A stretch of DNA of 64,000 nucleotides from assembly GCA_026545765.1 (NCBI GenBank), contig CM048841.1, forward strand, positions 5,837,712 to 5,901,711, in the 5' to 3' direction. The DNA comes from Plantago major. Its lineage: Eukaryota; Streptophyta; Magnoliopsida; Lamiales; Plantaginaceae. Under the pieces are notes generated by a model. It worked only from the letters and a program-made list of their open reading frames with translations. It did no database searches and was not told the DNA's origin. The position numbers and the translations under genes are program-made. Shown here piece by piece: positions 11,552 to 22,359 of the stretch (positions within the stretch are counted from its first letter, which is position 1; each line of letters begins with the position of its first letter).

Positions 11552-14114
11552 ATGGAAGAACAGCTCAACACTTTGGCTGTCACTCATCTCCTTCAACACA
11601 CACTCAGAAGCTTGTGTATTCATGAGAATTCACAATGGGTTTATGCTGTCTTTTGGAGAATCTTGCCAAGAAATTACCCTCCTCCCAAGTAAAAATATTT
11701 ACTATGGTCTATTTATTCACAAGGGTGAAAATATTGGTTAATTTTTATCTTGTTTTGTTTTGATAGGTGGGATGGCCAAGGAGGGGTTTATGACAGGTCA
11801 AGAGGGAACAGGAGGAACTGGTAGTTAATTAACTAATCAATTAATAAACTGTTATTTTAAGCAGCATAGGAGTGAATTATAGACCTTATAGAGTTTTTGC
11901 AGACGTTCTGCTTACACACAACACAATGTGTATATGTATGTAGGATCTTGGTGTGGGAAGATGGATTTTGCAACTTTGCGGCATCTACGACGGAGGTGAG
12001 TGCAGCGGAATGCGCTGGCCCTTCGGTTTACGGAAACTTTGAGTACCAGCCGTATCAAGGGCTGCAACCGGAGCTGTTCTTCAAGATGTCTCACGAAATC
12101 TACAATTATGGTGAAGGGTAAGATAGGGATTTGCAAAGTTAATTACCTGTTCTATTAGCTACCACTTTCTTCTTTATTGATTGATTTATTGTTAGTAACA
12201 TTTCTTTCTCTTTTGCTTTTTCCTTTTTCCAGTTTGGTTGGAAAGGTTGCTGCTGATCATAGCCACAAATGGATCCAGAAAGAACCAAATGAGCAAGAAA
12301 TAAACTTCTTATCTGCATGGCATAATTCAGCTGACTCTGTAAGCATATATACTCTCTTTAATTTTGAGTAACATGTAAAATAGGAGGGGCTGGAAAAGGT
12401 TACTGTTGATTCGGAGAACAAATATCACATATTTCATTAAAATTGAAAGTATTTCTCTAAAGTTTAGAAATAACCAATATTTTGAAACATGGTGTGTCCA
12501 CTTGGATTGACCCGGTTGAAGCTTGCGTGCTTGGCCCAATAATCTTACTAAACCAAAAGTCAGTTGATCTGCTATAAATCCACTTATATATGAATATTTT
12601 TTTTCCATAAAACAATAGTAAATGATGAAGTTAAATTAATAAATTTATTTATATCACACCGGGCCATCTCTGAGTTGACCTGGTTAAATCTCTACCTATA
12701 GAGTTTATCGAGCAAGTAAAATTCTAGTTATAAGTTTTAAATATAGAAGGCAAAAAATAAAAAATACTCCCTCCGTCACGGAGAATTTCATATACTAGGA
12801 TTGACGTAGTTTTAGGTGATATATTAAAATAAACAATGAAATATAAAAAGTGGTAAAACTCTATAATTTAGTCGCAAAACGTGTATTTATGTGACATATT
12901 CTCTTATTTGTTGGGTGTGTGGTATGTTTTTTTTACTATAATTTATGAAGTTGTGCCAGAAGATAAAAAATAGTAAATGTGTGAAGTCATGCGTACCGAC
13001 AGAATCTTCATTCCTTCCCCCTTACTTTTTTTTTTTTTTTTTTTTTCCCTAAAAAGAAGTATTTAAGCTGAAGTTGTTATTATGTGATGTATACAGCACC
13101 CCAGGACATGGGAAGCTCAGTTTCAGTCTGGGATAAAGGTACGAGTACCAAGGAAACATCACATTAAATTTCTTTCCCTTTCAATAGTTACTTGTATTCA
13201 TTGTTAAAACAAGGACAACAAATTGTTCACACACACACACACACACTAATTTCATTTCAATCTTCCACTTCAGACCATTGCCTTGATTGCTGTTAGAGAA
13301 GGCGTTATTCAATTGGGATCCGTTCACAAGGTTTCTATCACAACTCTCATCTTCCATACTTAATTAATAACAATTCAATCAACATTAAAAAAATCTTCTA
13401 ACCACTTGGACATAATTGTTGCAACAATGACATTATATATGGACCTTATGATACCTGTGTGAGTGATAGGTGCAAATGTGAACCATATCACAAAAGATCT
13501 CCACTGTATATTAAAAAAATCTTGACTCTTACAAAAAATTTCACTAAAACTGAGTCGATTTATGTCACTAGAAACTAAATAAGTCGATTTTTGTGTACGT
13601 ATAAAAGGTGGTTGAGGACTTGAGCTATGTGGTGCTACTAAGGAAGAAGTTCAGTTACATTGAGAACATCCCAGGAGTGTTACTCCCACACCCATCTTCA
13701 GCTCCATACCCTACCCCACCTGCACCAGAAGCATGGCATAATTATCAAAATATGGCCCCAACTGATCCCAACTTTTATGACCATTTTGCCCCTCAGAACC
13801 ACCACCCTCCTATGAAAATCACCCCTTCTATGAGCAGTCTTGAGGCTCTTCTATCCAAGCTCCCTTCCGTCGTGCCAGCCCAATCATCGGCCCCTTCTCA
13901 TTTCGAAGCTCAGAATCAGTACTTGTCTATTGGGGTTGATCACAAAGTTGCTAAGGAAGAGTTGGAAGAAGATGAAGACAATGAATGTCATGAGAATAAT
14001 CATGCAGCCGGAGATGCTAGCGGATCTTTGGTCGCGCGGCCTTATCACCACCAGCAACAGAATTTTGTTTACCATCATGACTTGAATGTAAGTAGCAGCA
14101 TGAACAACAATTAG
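11552..14114 (+). CDS. RSS3-like: RSS3-like bHLH-MYC N-terminal domain regulator
   Basis: Seven exons keep one frame: 11552-11688, 11767-11820, 11944-12117, 12233-12338, 13097-13138, 13274-13330, 13608-14114, all with GT-AG junctions, giving 358 residues. The start MEEQLNTLAVTHLLQHTLRS, then QWVYAVFWRILPRNYPPPKW, NWILVWEDGFCNFAA and FFKMSHEIYNYGEGLVGKV are the bHLH-MYC_N domain as in rice RICE SALT SENSITIVE 3. That family has this domain without a basic helix-loop-helix and, in rice, acts in the nucleus with JAZ and bHLH partners on jasmonate-responsive genes and root growth under salt. The tail is Pro-rich, then acidic (EELEEDEDNE), then His/Asn-rich. No break is seen; function by homology. 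Confidence 0.9.
12767..12800. repeat. Stowaway-like terminus inside intron 4
   Basis: TACTCCCTCCGTCACGG in the fourth intron of the RSS3-like gene matches a Stowaway end. A convincing partner end is not seen before 13096, so this is a one-ended remnant. The intron is 758 bases, long beside the gene's other introns, and also has a T tract near 13027. Confidence 0.45.
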
Positions 14115-15287
14115 AATTGGACTCTACTTAATTGGGTTGTATTGTATTGAGTCTTGAAATTGGGTAATAATGTAGTACGTACGTGTATATGTAACTATTT
14201 TTATGGTATAGCTAAGCTAAGCTACAGTTTGTTGTACTTGGGTTTAGTTAAGTATTTGGTAGTATAAGGTTTTCCAACGTTCCTAATCTATTTCGGTAGA
14301 ATTATATATGCTGTCTTATTGTAATGTGTATAAAATGTTTCATGATATTATAAAAATACATGAATAATTATGTTGCTTAATTTATTACTAAGTTAACGAG
14401 CTAGTTGTTAATTTAATGTGCACATTTAAGGAGAAACTAGTACTAACCCGTGGCGATGACACAGTATAATTGACTTTTAATAATAAATAGAAATGAGGTG
14501 TTAAAATAAATTAATCGAGAAAATAAGGTAGTTAAATTTATGTGAATAACGTTGATCATGGTGTCGATCGGTAGTCCTTTTTCATTCAATATTATATCAT
14601 TTAATATTTATTTATGTTAACTATAGAAAACGTAAAAATAGGGTCCTACAGTACCCGACCTGTTAATTAGTAACAGACACATGTTTTTTTTTAAACTTTT
14701 ACATGTAGGTTCGATCACGGGTGAGCCCATGTAATATAATTAGCTTATTCAGAAAATAAGAAAAATGTTTTTTTTTTTAAAAAAATTATCTCACAAACGA
14801 AACCAAAATAAAATACAAAAGTATACACAATCAATAGCGTTGTTTCAAACAGCCCCGTGGTGGTATGTGGTCACCCCACAACACACACAAAAAAAATTAT
14901 ACAAACTTAATTTCACATATTACGGTTGTTTACTTCCAACCCACCGGTTCCCAACAACCCCACGGTGGTATGCGTCACCCCACTAAAGACACAAAAATTA
15001 TTATTCTACAAACATAATTTCACATCGTACGGTTGTCCCCCAAACTGGCCCGTCATGGAGATCAAGAAAGTACAGAGAAGATCGAAGACATTTTCTCCGC
15101 CTAGAGAGTATAAGCTGATCCCCCTCCCCCGGCTCGTTATGGAGATAAAGAAAGTAGAGAGAATATCGAATTGAGTTTCCCCACCTAGAGAGTATCAGAG
15201 CGAAGATCGAAGAGAGTTTCCCCGCCTAGAGAGTATATGCAGATTCCCCCCCCTCCCCCCGAGAAAAATGTACTTTTTACTAACTTA
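14115..15287. repeat. Gene 3' flank with short tandem repeats
   Basis: No gene is seen. The first ~250 bases are the likely 3' UTR. Two copies of a ~105-base unit (CCCCRYGGTGGTATG to TTACGGTTGT-like) lie at about 14853-15040. From 15055 to 15240 a unit containing GAGATCAAGAAAGTA and CCTAGAGAGTAT is repeated two to three times, next to C-rich tracts. It abuts the CACTA element. Confidence 0.6.
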
Positions 15288-15292
15288 CACTA

Positions 15293-15560
15293 CAAGAAAT
15301 CCGCCAAATAGCGACGGATTTATCTAGAGACGAATCGCTAGGTTTAGCAACGGATTGGAGACGGATTGAGCGAATTCGCTCAATCCATCTCTAATCCGTC
15401 GCTAATTAATATTTTTCCGTCGCTATTTGGCGACAGATAAAAATATCCGTCGTTATTTAGGGACGGATATTATATTTGTCCCTAAATAAGTTGACCGGAT
15501 TAAAAAAATTAAAAAAAAGATAATTAATTTTAGCGACGGATAGCGATCCGTCGCTAAAAT
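15293..15560. repeat. CACTA left subterminal repeats
   Basis: Repeated GCGACGGAT / ATCCGTCGC in both orientations, the binding-site type array found near CACTA termini. Confidence 0.8.
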
Positions 15561-16338
15561 CGTTATAGAATCGGGCAGTAGCCCTTTTCTTCTCCATTTT
15601 TCAGCAGCTTCTTTTTCTTCCTTCTTCCTTCTTCATTCGCCATTTCCAATTTCCGACCAAATCTCAATGCTCCTACCAATTTTGGAGTCTTCTCGAAGCT
15701 CGTGGGACAAGAGCTCGTGTGGTCAACCAATTTCATCTTTTTTCAGCTAAATCGAAGGTATTTTGGCCAAAACCCTAACTTTGCCAAATTTGGGGATTTT
15801 GTTAATTTCGACTAATTTGAGCAATTGCATGTTTATTGTAAGTATGTAGTAGTTAGTTTAGCTTATATTACGTAGTGTGTTAACTTTGAGATGTTCAATT
15901 GATATATTGATTGTGAATTTGGATTTTTAGTATAATGTTAGGATGTTTAGAAGTATGTAGGGTTGTTAATTTGATATTTTCGTATATGTAATAGGATTAG
16001 AAAGATTTAGTTGAGTGTTTTGGAACCCTTACTTGTTGACAAATTTGGGAATTTTGTTAATTTCGACTAATTAGATCAATTGTATGTTTATGGGAGCTAT
16101 AGTATGCTAGCTAGTTAACTTTGTGCAATTGATATATTGATTGTGAATTTGTATTGTTAATTATTATAATGTTAGGATGTTTGTAATTACGTAGTAATTT
16201 TGATTCGATAAATTCGTATATATACACTAGATCATGAAGATTTAATTAAGTGTTTTGAGACTATTTGGTGATTATATTAACGTAAAATGCATGTTATAAA
16301 TCTAATAATTGTAGACGTGTCAGGCTAATCATATAATT
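15561..16338 (+). other. CACTA leader before tnp2
   Basis: No coding region. A pyrimidine-rich TTCTTCCTTCTTCC stretch is followed by AT-rich sequence in which a ~270-base block seems duplicated: GGGATTTTGTTAATTTCGAC near 15794 and GGAATTTTGTTAATTTCGAC near 16048. It is probably 5' UTR and intron. Confidence 0.4.
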
Positions 16339-18548
16339 ATGAATCCCGATCGTTCATGGATGTACTGTCGCATAGTTAATGGCAGAATTCAGTCTAGTTT
16401 TGTGGAAGGGGTTGAATCCTTCATCACTTTTGCGCTTACACAAACTACTTGTTTGAGTGGGGGGAAGATGAAGTGCCCTTGCAATGCGAACAAATGTAGG
16501 AATAAACAATTTTTGCCTCCTGAAACGGTAGTGGAGCACTTGAAACGTAAGGGGTTCGTGTCTCAGTATGAGGTATGGTGTTATCATGGTGAGACACGAG
16601 TACCGTTCATGGATTATGAGCATCTCTCAAAGCGTAAAAGGAAGGAGAAAAATGTGATCGGAAGTACTCAAAATACGTCTACATGTGATGCTAATTATGA
16701 TCATGAACGGATGGAGCAAATGGTGTATGATGTTGCGGGTCCAGAGTTCATGGACACCAGGGAGCCAAGAATGAGGGGATGTGGAGGAGCCTCCGAATCC
16801 TGCGGATCAGGTGTTCTTTGACTTGCTGGAATCAGCAAAGAAGCCGATTTATCGGGGTGTAGGCTCAGCGAGTTGTCTTTGTTGGCTCGGCTAATGAGTT
16901 GTAAGGCTAATGGCCAGCAATCTGAAGCGAGCTTCAATGAATGGGTACAAGTAATGTTGGATCTTTGTCCTGAAGAAAATCTAGTTCCCACCAACTTTTA
17001 CCAGGCGAAGAAAAAGATGCGGGGGATGGGGTTGCCCATGCAAACCATAGATTGTTGTGAGGATATGTGCATGATCTATTGGGGGGAGGATAAAGATCTA
17101 CTGAAGTGCAAGTTCTGTGGTAAGGACGGTACAAGCGTTACAAGGAGGGGGCTGCAAAGAAACGCCAGAAGAAAAATCTACCACATAAGAAAATGTGGTA
17201 TTTCGCTCTAGCACCTCGTTTGAAGAGTTGTACGCTTCAAGTGCTTGTGCCGATAAAATGCGGTGGCACAAGGAGCGAGTAATCCCGGAAGAGGGTAGAA
17301 TGGAGCATCCATCAGACTCACCCGCATGGAAACAGTTCGATAAGACCTACCCGGAGTTTGCGGCGAGCTAGAAATGTACGCTTGGGGCTTTATGCGGATG
17401 GTTTTAACCCGTTGGAAATGATCGGAAGTACTCTTGTTGGCGATCATCGACACCGCATAACCCGCTTCCGGAGTGCATGAAGGAACCATTCATGTTCTTG
17501 GTATCGTGGTGCGGGCGGATGATCCGTCATTAAGTCGGATGTGTTCTTGTAGCCCCTAATCAAGGAGTTGATTGAGTTGTGGGAAAATGGTATCCCGGCA
17601 TATGATGTGTTAACGAAGAAGAACTTTACATTGAGAGCAGCATTACTGTGGACCGTGAGTGATTTTCCTGCGTACTCCATGCTATCTGGAAGGAAAACTG
17701 CGGGCTTTAATGCATGTCCACATTGTATGGAAGACACTGATGCATTTAGACTGAAGGAGAGCGGAAATGAATGTTGGTTTGACTGTCATCGCAGATTTCT
17801 ACCAAAGGACCATACGTTCAGGAAGAACAAGACTCAATTCTTGAAAAATAAAGTAGTGAACAAAGGCGCCCCGAGATAACTTACTGGTGCAGAAATACTT
17901 GCGGAGATAGATAGGCTCGGTCTTATGAAAGTGACTGAACTTGGGTCGGGGAAGCATAACGAGAAAATTAGCAAAAATTGTGGATGGAAGAAGAGAAGCA
18001 TCTTCTGGGACTTGCCTTATTGGAGCAGTCTTCTTATACATCACAACTTGGATTTCATGCACATTGAGAAAAACGTGTTCGAGAACTTATTCAACACGAT
18101 TTGCAACATTCCCGAAAAAACAAAGGACACCCCTAAATCTAGAGCCGAGTTGGATACATTGTGTAAAAGGCCCGAGTTGACAAAGCAGAATGATAAGGGG
18201 CAGTAGCCCAAGGCATGCTACACAATTGACACTGAATCTAGGAACAAACTATTTGATTGGGTGAGGGGATTGAAGTTCCCCGACAATTATGCCTCGAAGT
18301 TGGGGTGGTGTGTGGATGTGAAGAGGACAAAGATGTACGGGATGAAGAGCCACGATTGTCATGTGTTCATGGAGAGGCTTCTCCATGTTGTATTTCGAGA
18401 AATGCTACCTAAACAAGAAGAGGTCGTCGATCAAACAACGAGAAAGCCTGTACAAGCAGATGATGAGTTCATAGACCTGCATGAAGACCAATTTATAGAC
18501 TTAACAATAGCCGAGGAGGACGAGGGTATGTGTGTATTGTATGCTTAG
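16339..18548 (+). pseudogene. CACTA tnp2-type transposase, broken
   Basis: The start MNPDRSWMY and the Cys motif CPCNANKCRN are the transposase-associated domain of plant En/Spm proteins (16339-16620). 16873-17130 carries the link to Transposase_21. 17140-18200 has the core in pieces: HPSDSPAWKQFD, RNVRLGLYADGFNP, LRAALLWTVSDFPAY, ACPHCMEDTDAF and LDFMHIEKNVFENLF. Frame changes occur near 16780, 16860, 17130 and 17370, with stops near 17877 and 18205. The usual DUF4218-type C-terminal part is missing after MLPK (18410). Not functional as it stands. Confidence 0.85.
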
Positions 18549-19249
18549 TTGTTATGTGTATATATGCTTAGTTGTTGATTATTATTACTTTTTGTGCGTT
18601 AATATATGTCAAATGTATATGTTTTACATGCATATTCATGTATTCTTTACTAACACATTTTTTCCTGCAATTTCTCATATGCTCTTGCAGATGCCGCCCC
18701 AAAGGAAGTCGACATACCTTCCTCCCGGATGTAGGGGTGCTAGTCCAGCGGGTTCTAGTAGTACACCAGCGAGTCATGGTACTAGTCCTCTCGTTGGATA
18801 CGACATTGGTGGGAGCAGCAACCAGTCTCAGGTACCAGAGACTCCACCAGCCTACACGACACATGCTCCTGGTGACTACCCCTCTGACGGGTGTCCCTAC
18901 CTGACGTTGACGGATGGTGCTACATTCCAGGGGAAGCCGGTGTTGTTCCCCAACGGCAGGAACAAGTAAGTATTATGCATTTGTAGAACATACACTTAAG
19001 ATAAATATATGTTACATGATTTTACTAATGAATATTCGTTTCTTGTTTGTCTCATTGATAACAGGTTTTAGCCACCGGATGCCTCGGACAAATTAGGCAA
19101 AATCTTCAGGGGGAGGAGGGAGATGCCGGGACAGGGAGGCGAGAAATGGTCAAACGTCCCGGACCGGATGAAGCACTTTTACTTCGACGAGCTGCGGGTA
19201 AGCTTAAATGTTACAATGAATGCTTTATTTGTTCTTTTAATCATTGTGT

Positions 19250-19611
19250 TAATGTGTGTGGTATGTTAGCCACTATATCTGTGAGTGGTATGTTAGCCAC
19301 TGAACTTGGGTGATATGTTAGTCACCATTGTGTTAGTCAATTTTAGGACAATTTGAGTGGTATGTTACCACTAAGCTTATTTTGATGTGTTAGTCACCAT
19401 TCATGAACTTGTTGTGTCATTTGAGTGGTATGTTTTCCACTGATTCTGGGTGATATGTTAGTCACCATTGTGTTAGTCAATTTTAGGACAATTTGAGTGG
19501 TATGTTACCACTAAGCTTGTTTTGATGTGTTAGTCACCATTCATGAACTTGTTGTGTCATTTGAGTGGTATGTTAGCCACTGAACTTGGGTGATATGTTA
19601 GTCACCATTGT
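19250..19611 (+). repeat. 140-bp tandem repeat in tnpA-like intron
   Basis: The unit GTGTTAGTCAATTTTAGG starts near 19330 and again at 19470 (period 140). Each unit contains TGAGTGGTATGTTACCAC and TGTTAGTCACCATT. The third copy resumes at 33440 after the gypsy insertion and runs to about 33560. Confidence 0.85.
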
Positions 19612-20448
19612 TGTTGATACAGAAATATGTCCAATCCGTTAAGGGCGCCATAGAGCGTGTCCTAAAGCGCATCACGGCTTAACTAGCCAATCCAGTACTG
19701 GTCCGACTTCACATGGTCCGCCCAAAGTGAATCGACCAGTACACTGAAGTCACTACATCCCCACAGCTAGTCCGAGCTGGCTAAGGAAAGGACTTCCAAA
19801 CCTGACCATGTCAAGACAGATGCCTAACGGACCGCATTGAGAGAATCTCGACGCCACCATTACTTTAAGACCAAACGTATATGTAACCAATCGAGATACT
19901 TCCGAGAGACTCTTGGCTCGGACATCCAGAGCCACCCAAGGGCAGATCGACCAAGCAGACAGATCTGTCCGAGGAACTAACACGGACCCAACAGGCGGAA
20001 CAGTACTCTCAGAGGGAAAAGGTCCAAACTACCCTCCCAGGCCCACTTATTGGTATTGGACTACTGTTCACTAATGGGCCATGGGCCAAAGGTAGCATTG
20101 GTGTCCAAATCTGGATCGTACACTTGGCATCATCTTATGAGCTACCTCATGAGTATATGATAACTATAAATATAGCACAAGGTCAAAGACCTCAAGGTAA
20201 GTGTTCTGGAGCATAATACCTTTCCCATTACTATTGCATTGAGAGCTACCACCTCTCCTTCGAGTGAAGACTCTTACCGGATTGACCTTGGCAATCCGGG
20301 TAACCCATTCTAACCCCCCCCCCCCCACTTAGTCCTGTCAGGTGCTCTTTCTCGGAAAACCCTCTTATCGGACTTCAAGTTGGAGGCGGAGCTTGGATTA
20401 GGTTGCTTGCAGTGGTAGTGTCGGTGTTGAGAGGTTTATCCCCCAACA
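19612..20448 (+). repeat. 5' LTR of gypsy element (837 bp)
   Basis: Runs from TGTTGATAC to CCCCCAACA. Compared with the right LTR it has several small indels and a run of 13 C near 20316-20330 where the right LTR has five. Confidence 0.92.
20165..20172 (+). promoter_or_regulatory. TATA box of 5' LTR
   Basis: TATAAATA; the identical box is at 33168-33175 in the other LTR. Confidence 0.6.
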
Positions 20449-20451
20449 TTT

Positions 20452-20470
20452 TGGCGCCGTCTGTGGGAAC
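20452..20470 (+). promoter_or_regulatory. Primer binding site of gypsy element
   Basis: TGGCGCCGTCTGTGGGAAC starts three bases after the LTR. Its first nine bases complement the ...ACGGCGCCA end of a tRNA (tRNA-Asp ends this way); the rest does not follow tRNA-Asp, so the primer is uncertain. Confidence 0.65.
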
Positions 20471-20504
20471 CTTTACAAAAAGCATATGTGTTTCGAGTAA
20501 ACCA

Positions 20505-22328
20505 ATGGTAAGAACAAGACGAACAGCGAGAACCGGTACTACAGAACTAAGAACTCCACCACCACGCCCGCGGGGACGCCCGCCCACCCGGGGACGCAGG
20601 GCTGCGATGGTAAGAGGAAGATATCCAAGCGAGGGACGCACAGCCAGTCCTTCCTCGGAAGAAGGTGCGGCCCGAGCTTCTCCGACGGGAGCTCAAGGCC
20701 CACCTGCACCCCAACAATTCACGATGCCTGATGGACGCATCGTCCGCACTAACGACCTCGGATTGAGCGAGATGCAGTTTGACAGGCTGCTAACGATCAT
20801 CCAAGGGTGCCTGGGATCCAACAATGCTCCTCCACCACAAGCCACTCTGCCAGTGGTTACACCCCCTCAGGCAGAGCCAGCATTGTCTAGGAACGGACAA
20901 CGTCCAATCCAGCAGAGATTAGGAGATCAGCAACCCCAGGAGGATTTGCGAGATCTATTGGACTGGCGGGCCTCGGCCTCACAAATCCGAGGGGAAGGAA
21001 ACCATCAAGTAAGGAGAGAGCGCCAAGACGTGAACAATAGACACCCGGAAGTTCCACTCCCAGTGCCTCCGAGGGACAGGGATCAAGTGGCGGAAACAAT
21101 TCCAAGAGCCCGCATGAATGAACTTCCTGCGGATGTGGCCATGCATCCGAGGACAGGGGAAACCATGACGGCAGACGAGATCTATGCCCAGCAAAAGGCT
21201 CTAGAAGCTCAGATTCTAAGCCTAGGACGTCTCGTAAAAGATCACGAGCAGATAACTACCAGCGCGCCAAATCCCCTATGTGACAGTATCATGAGGGAGA
21301 AGGAGAGAAACATGAATTCGGACCAAGTGATTCCAAACTTGGAATACTACTATGGGGACGCTTGTCCCGTGGGTCACCTGACCCGCTTCAACAGCAAGAT
21401 GGATTCCGAAGGGATGAGTGACAACACTAAAGCCCTCACTTTCTCGTCCACTCTCTTCGGAACTGCCATGGATTGGTACACCTCTTTGCCGAATAATTCG
21501 ATACAGTCGTATGCGGATCTGTCTTCTAAATTCTTGGCTCGATTCGGCAAATCCAAGAGGAGGAAACGTACCGTGGAGCATCTAGCAGGCGTTATACAGG
21601 GAGAGCACGAGGATCTAAGGACTTTCCTGGATCGATTTCATACGGAGGTTCTTTGGGTTGAGCCATACAGTATTAAAGAACGGGTCCGACACCTGTATGC
21701 TAATACTCTCAACTCGGAACTCCGAAGAAAACTCTCAAGTCAAGAAGTAAGAAGCGAAAAGTACTTAGAAGACATCTGTGAGGAAGTAATGTATGGAGAA
21801 GATTACAGAAGGAATGTTCCAGTGAGAGCCAGCTCCAAGAAAGTGAAGGATCCGGTGAAGCAAGACCAACGCCCGACAAAGTTTGATTCAAGAAAGGATC
21901 AAAGAGACAGAGGTTTTCACAGGGAGAGAAGTCCGCCAAGACGATATGCGGACTATACCCGGCTCAACAGACCAAGATCCGACATCTTGGCAACTATTGT
22001 TGAGAAGAAGTGGGCGTCAATGGCGAATCCCCTCACGGCCGTAAGAGTAAGAGCAAAAGGCTATCAGAAGTTTCACAAGTGTCGCGGACACGAAACAGAC
22101 GATTGCATTCAGCTGAAGACAGAAGTGGAACACCTGATAAGGGATGGAAAATTGAAGGAGCATATCTATAAGGACGAACCTGTACGACAAGATAGAACAG
22201 AGCAAAGGAGAGATGAGAGGATGACGGAACCACCGCCCCACTCCTTGCCTTTTCCCCCTCCGCCAACCAACTATCCGCCCCATCTGGACCAACGTTCTTA
22301 CCGATATACTGACGATATCGAAATGTAA
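20505..22328 (+). CDS. Gypsy gag polyprotein
   Basis: Capsid protein that would package element RNA. Open for 607 codons from the ATG at 20505, chosen as the first one after the PBS. The N-terminus is Arg/Pro-rich. The Retrotrans_gag domain is near residues 290-450 (FGTAMDWYTSLP, SYADLSSKFLARF, EDLRTFLDRFHTEV). Near residue 520 is FHKCRGHETDDC, the Tat-type substitute for a zinc knuckle; the usual Cys before it appears as Gln (YQKF). The C-terminus is Pro-rich. It is the longest intact frame in the element. Confidence 0.85.
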   Translation: MVRTRRTARTGTTELRTPPPRPRGRPPTRGRRAAMVRGRYPSEGRTASPSSEEGAARASPTGAQGPPAPQQFTMPDGRIVRTNDLGLSEMQFDRLLTIIQGCLGSNNAPPPQATLPVVTPPQAEPALSRNGQRPIQQRLGDQQPQEDLRDLLDWRASASQIRGEGNHQVRRERQDVNNRHPEVPLPVPPRDRDQVAETIPRARMNELPADVAMHPRTGETMTADEIYAQQKALEAQILSLGRLVKDHEQITTSAPNPLCDSIMREKERNMNSDQVIPNLEYYYGDACPVGHLTRFNSKMDSEGMSDNTKALTFSSTLFGTAMDWYTSLPNNSIQSYADLSSKFLARFGKSKRRKRTVEHLAGVIQGEHEDLRTFLDRFHTEVLWVEPYSIKERVRHLYANTLNSELRRKLSSQEVRSEKYLEDICEEVMYGEDYRRNVPVRASSKKVKDPVKQDQRPTKFDSRKDQRDRGFHRERSPPRRYADYTRLNRPRSDILATIVEKKWASMANPLTAVRVRAKGYQKFHKCRGHETDDCIQLKTEVEHLIRDGKLKEHIYKDEPVRQDRTEQRRDERMTEPPPHSLPFPPPPTNYPPHLDQRSYRYTDDIEM

Positions 22329-22359
22329 AATGCCCCATACAGCGGGGTGATCAACACTA

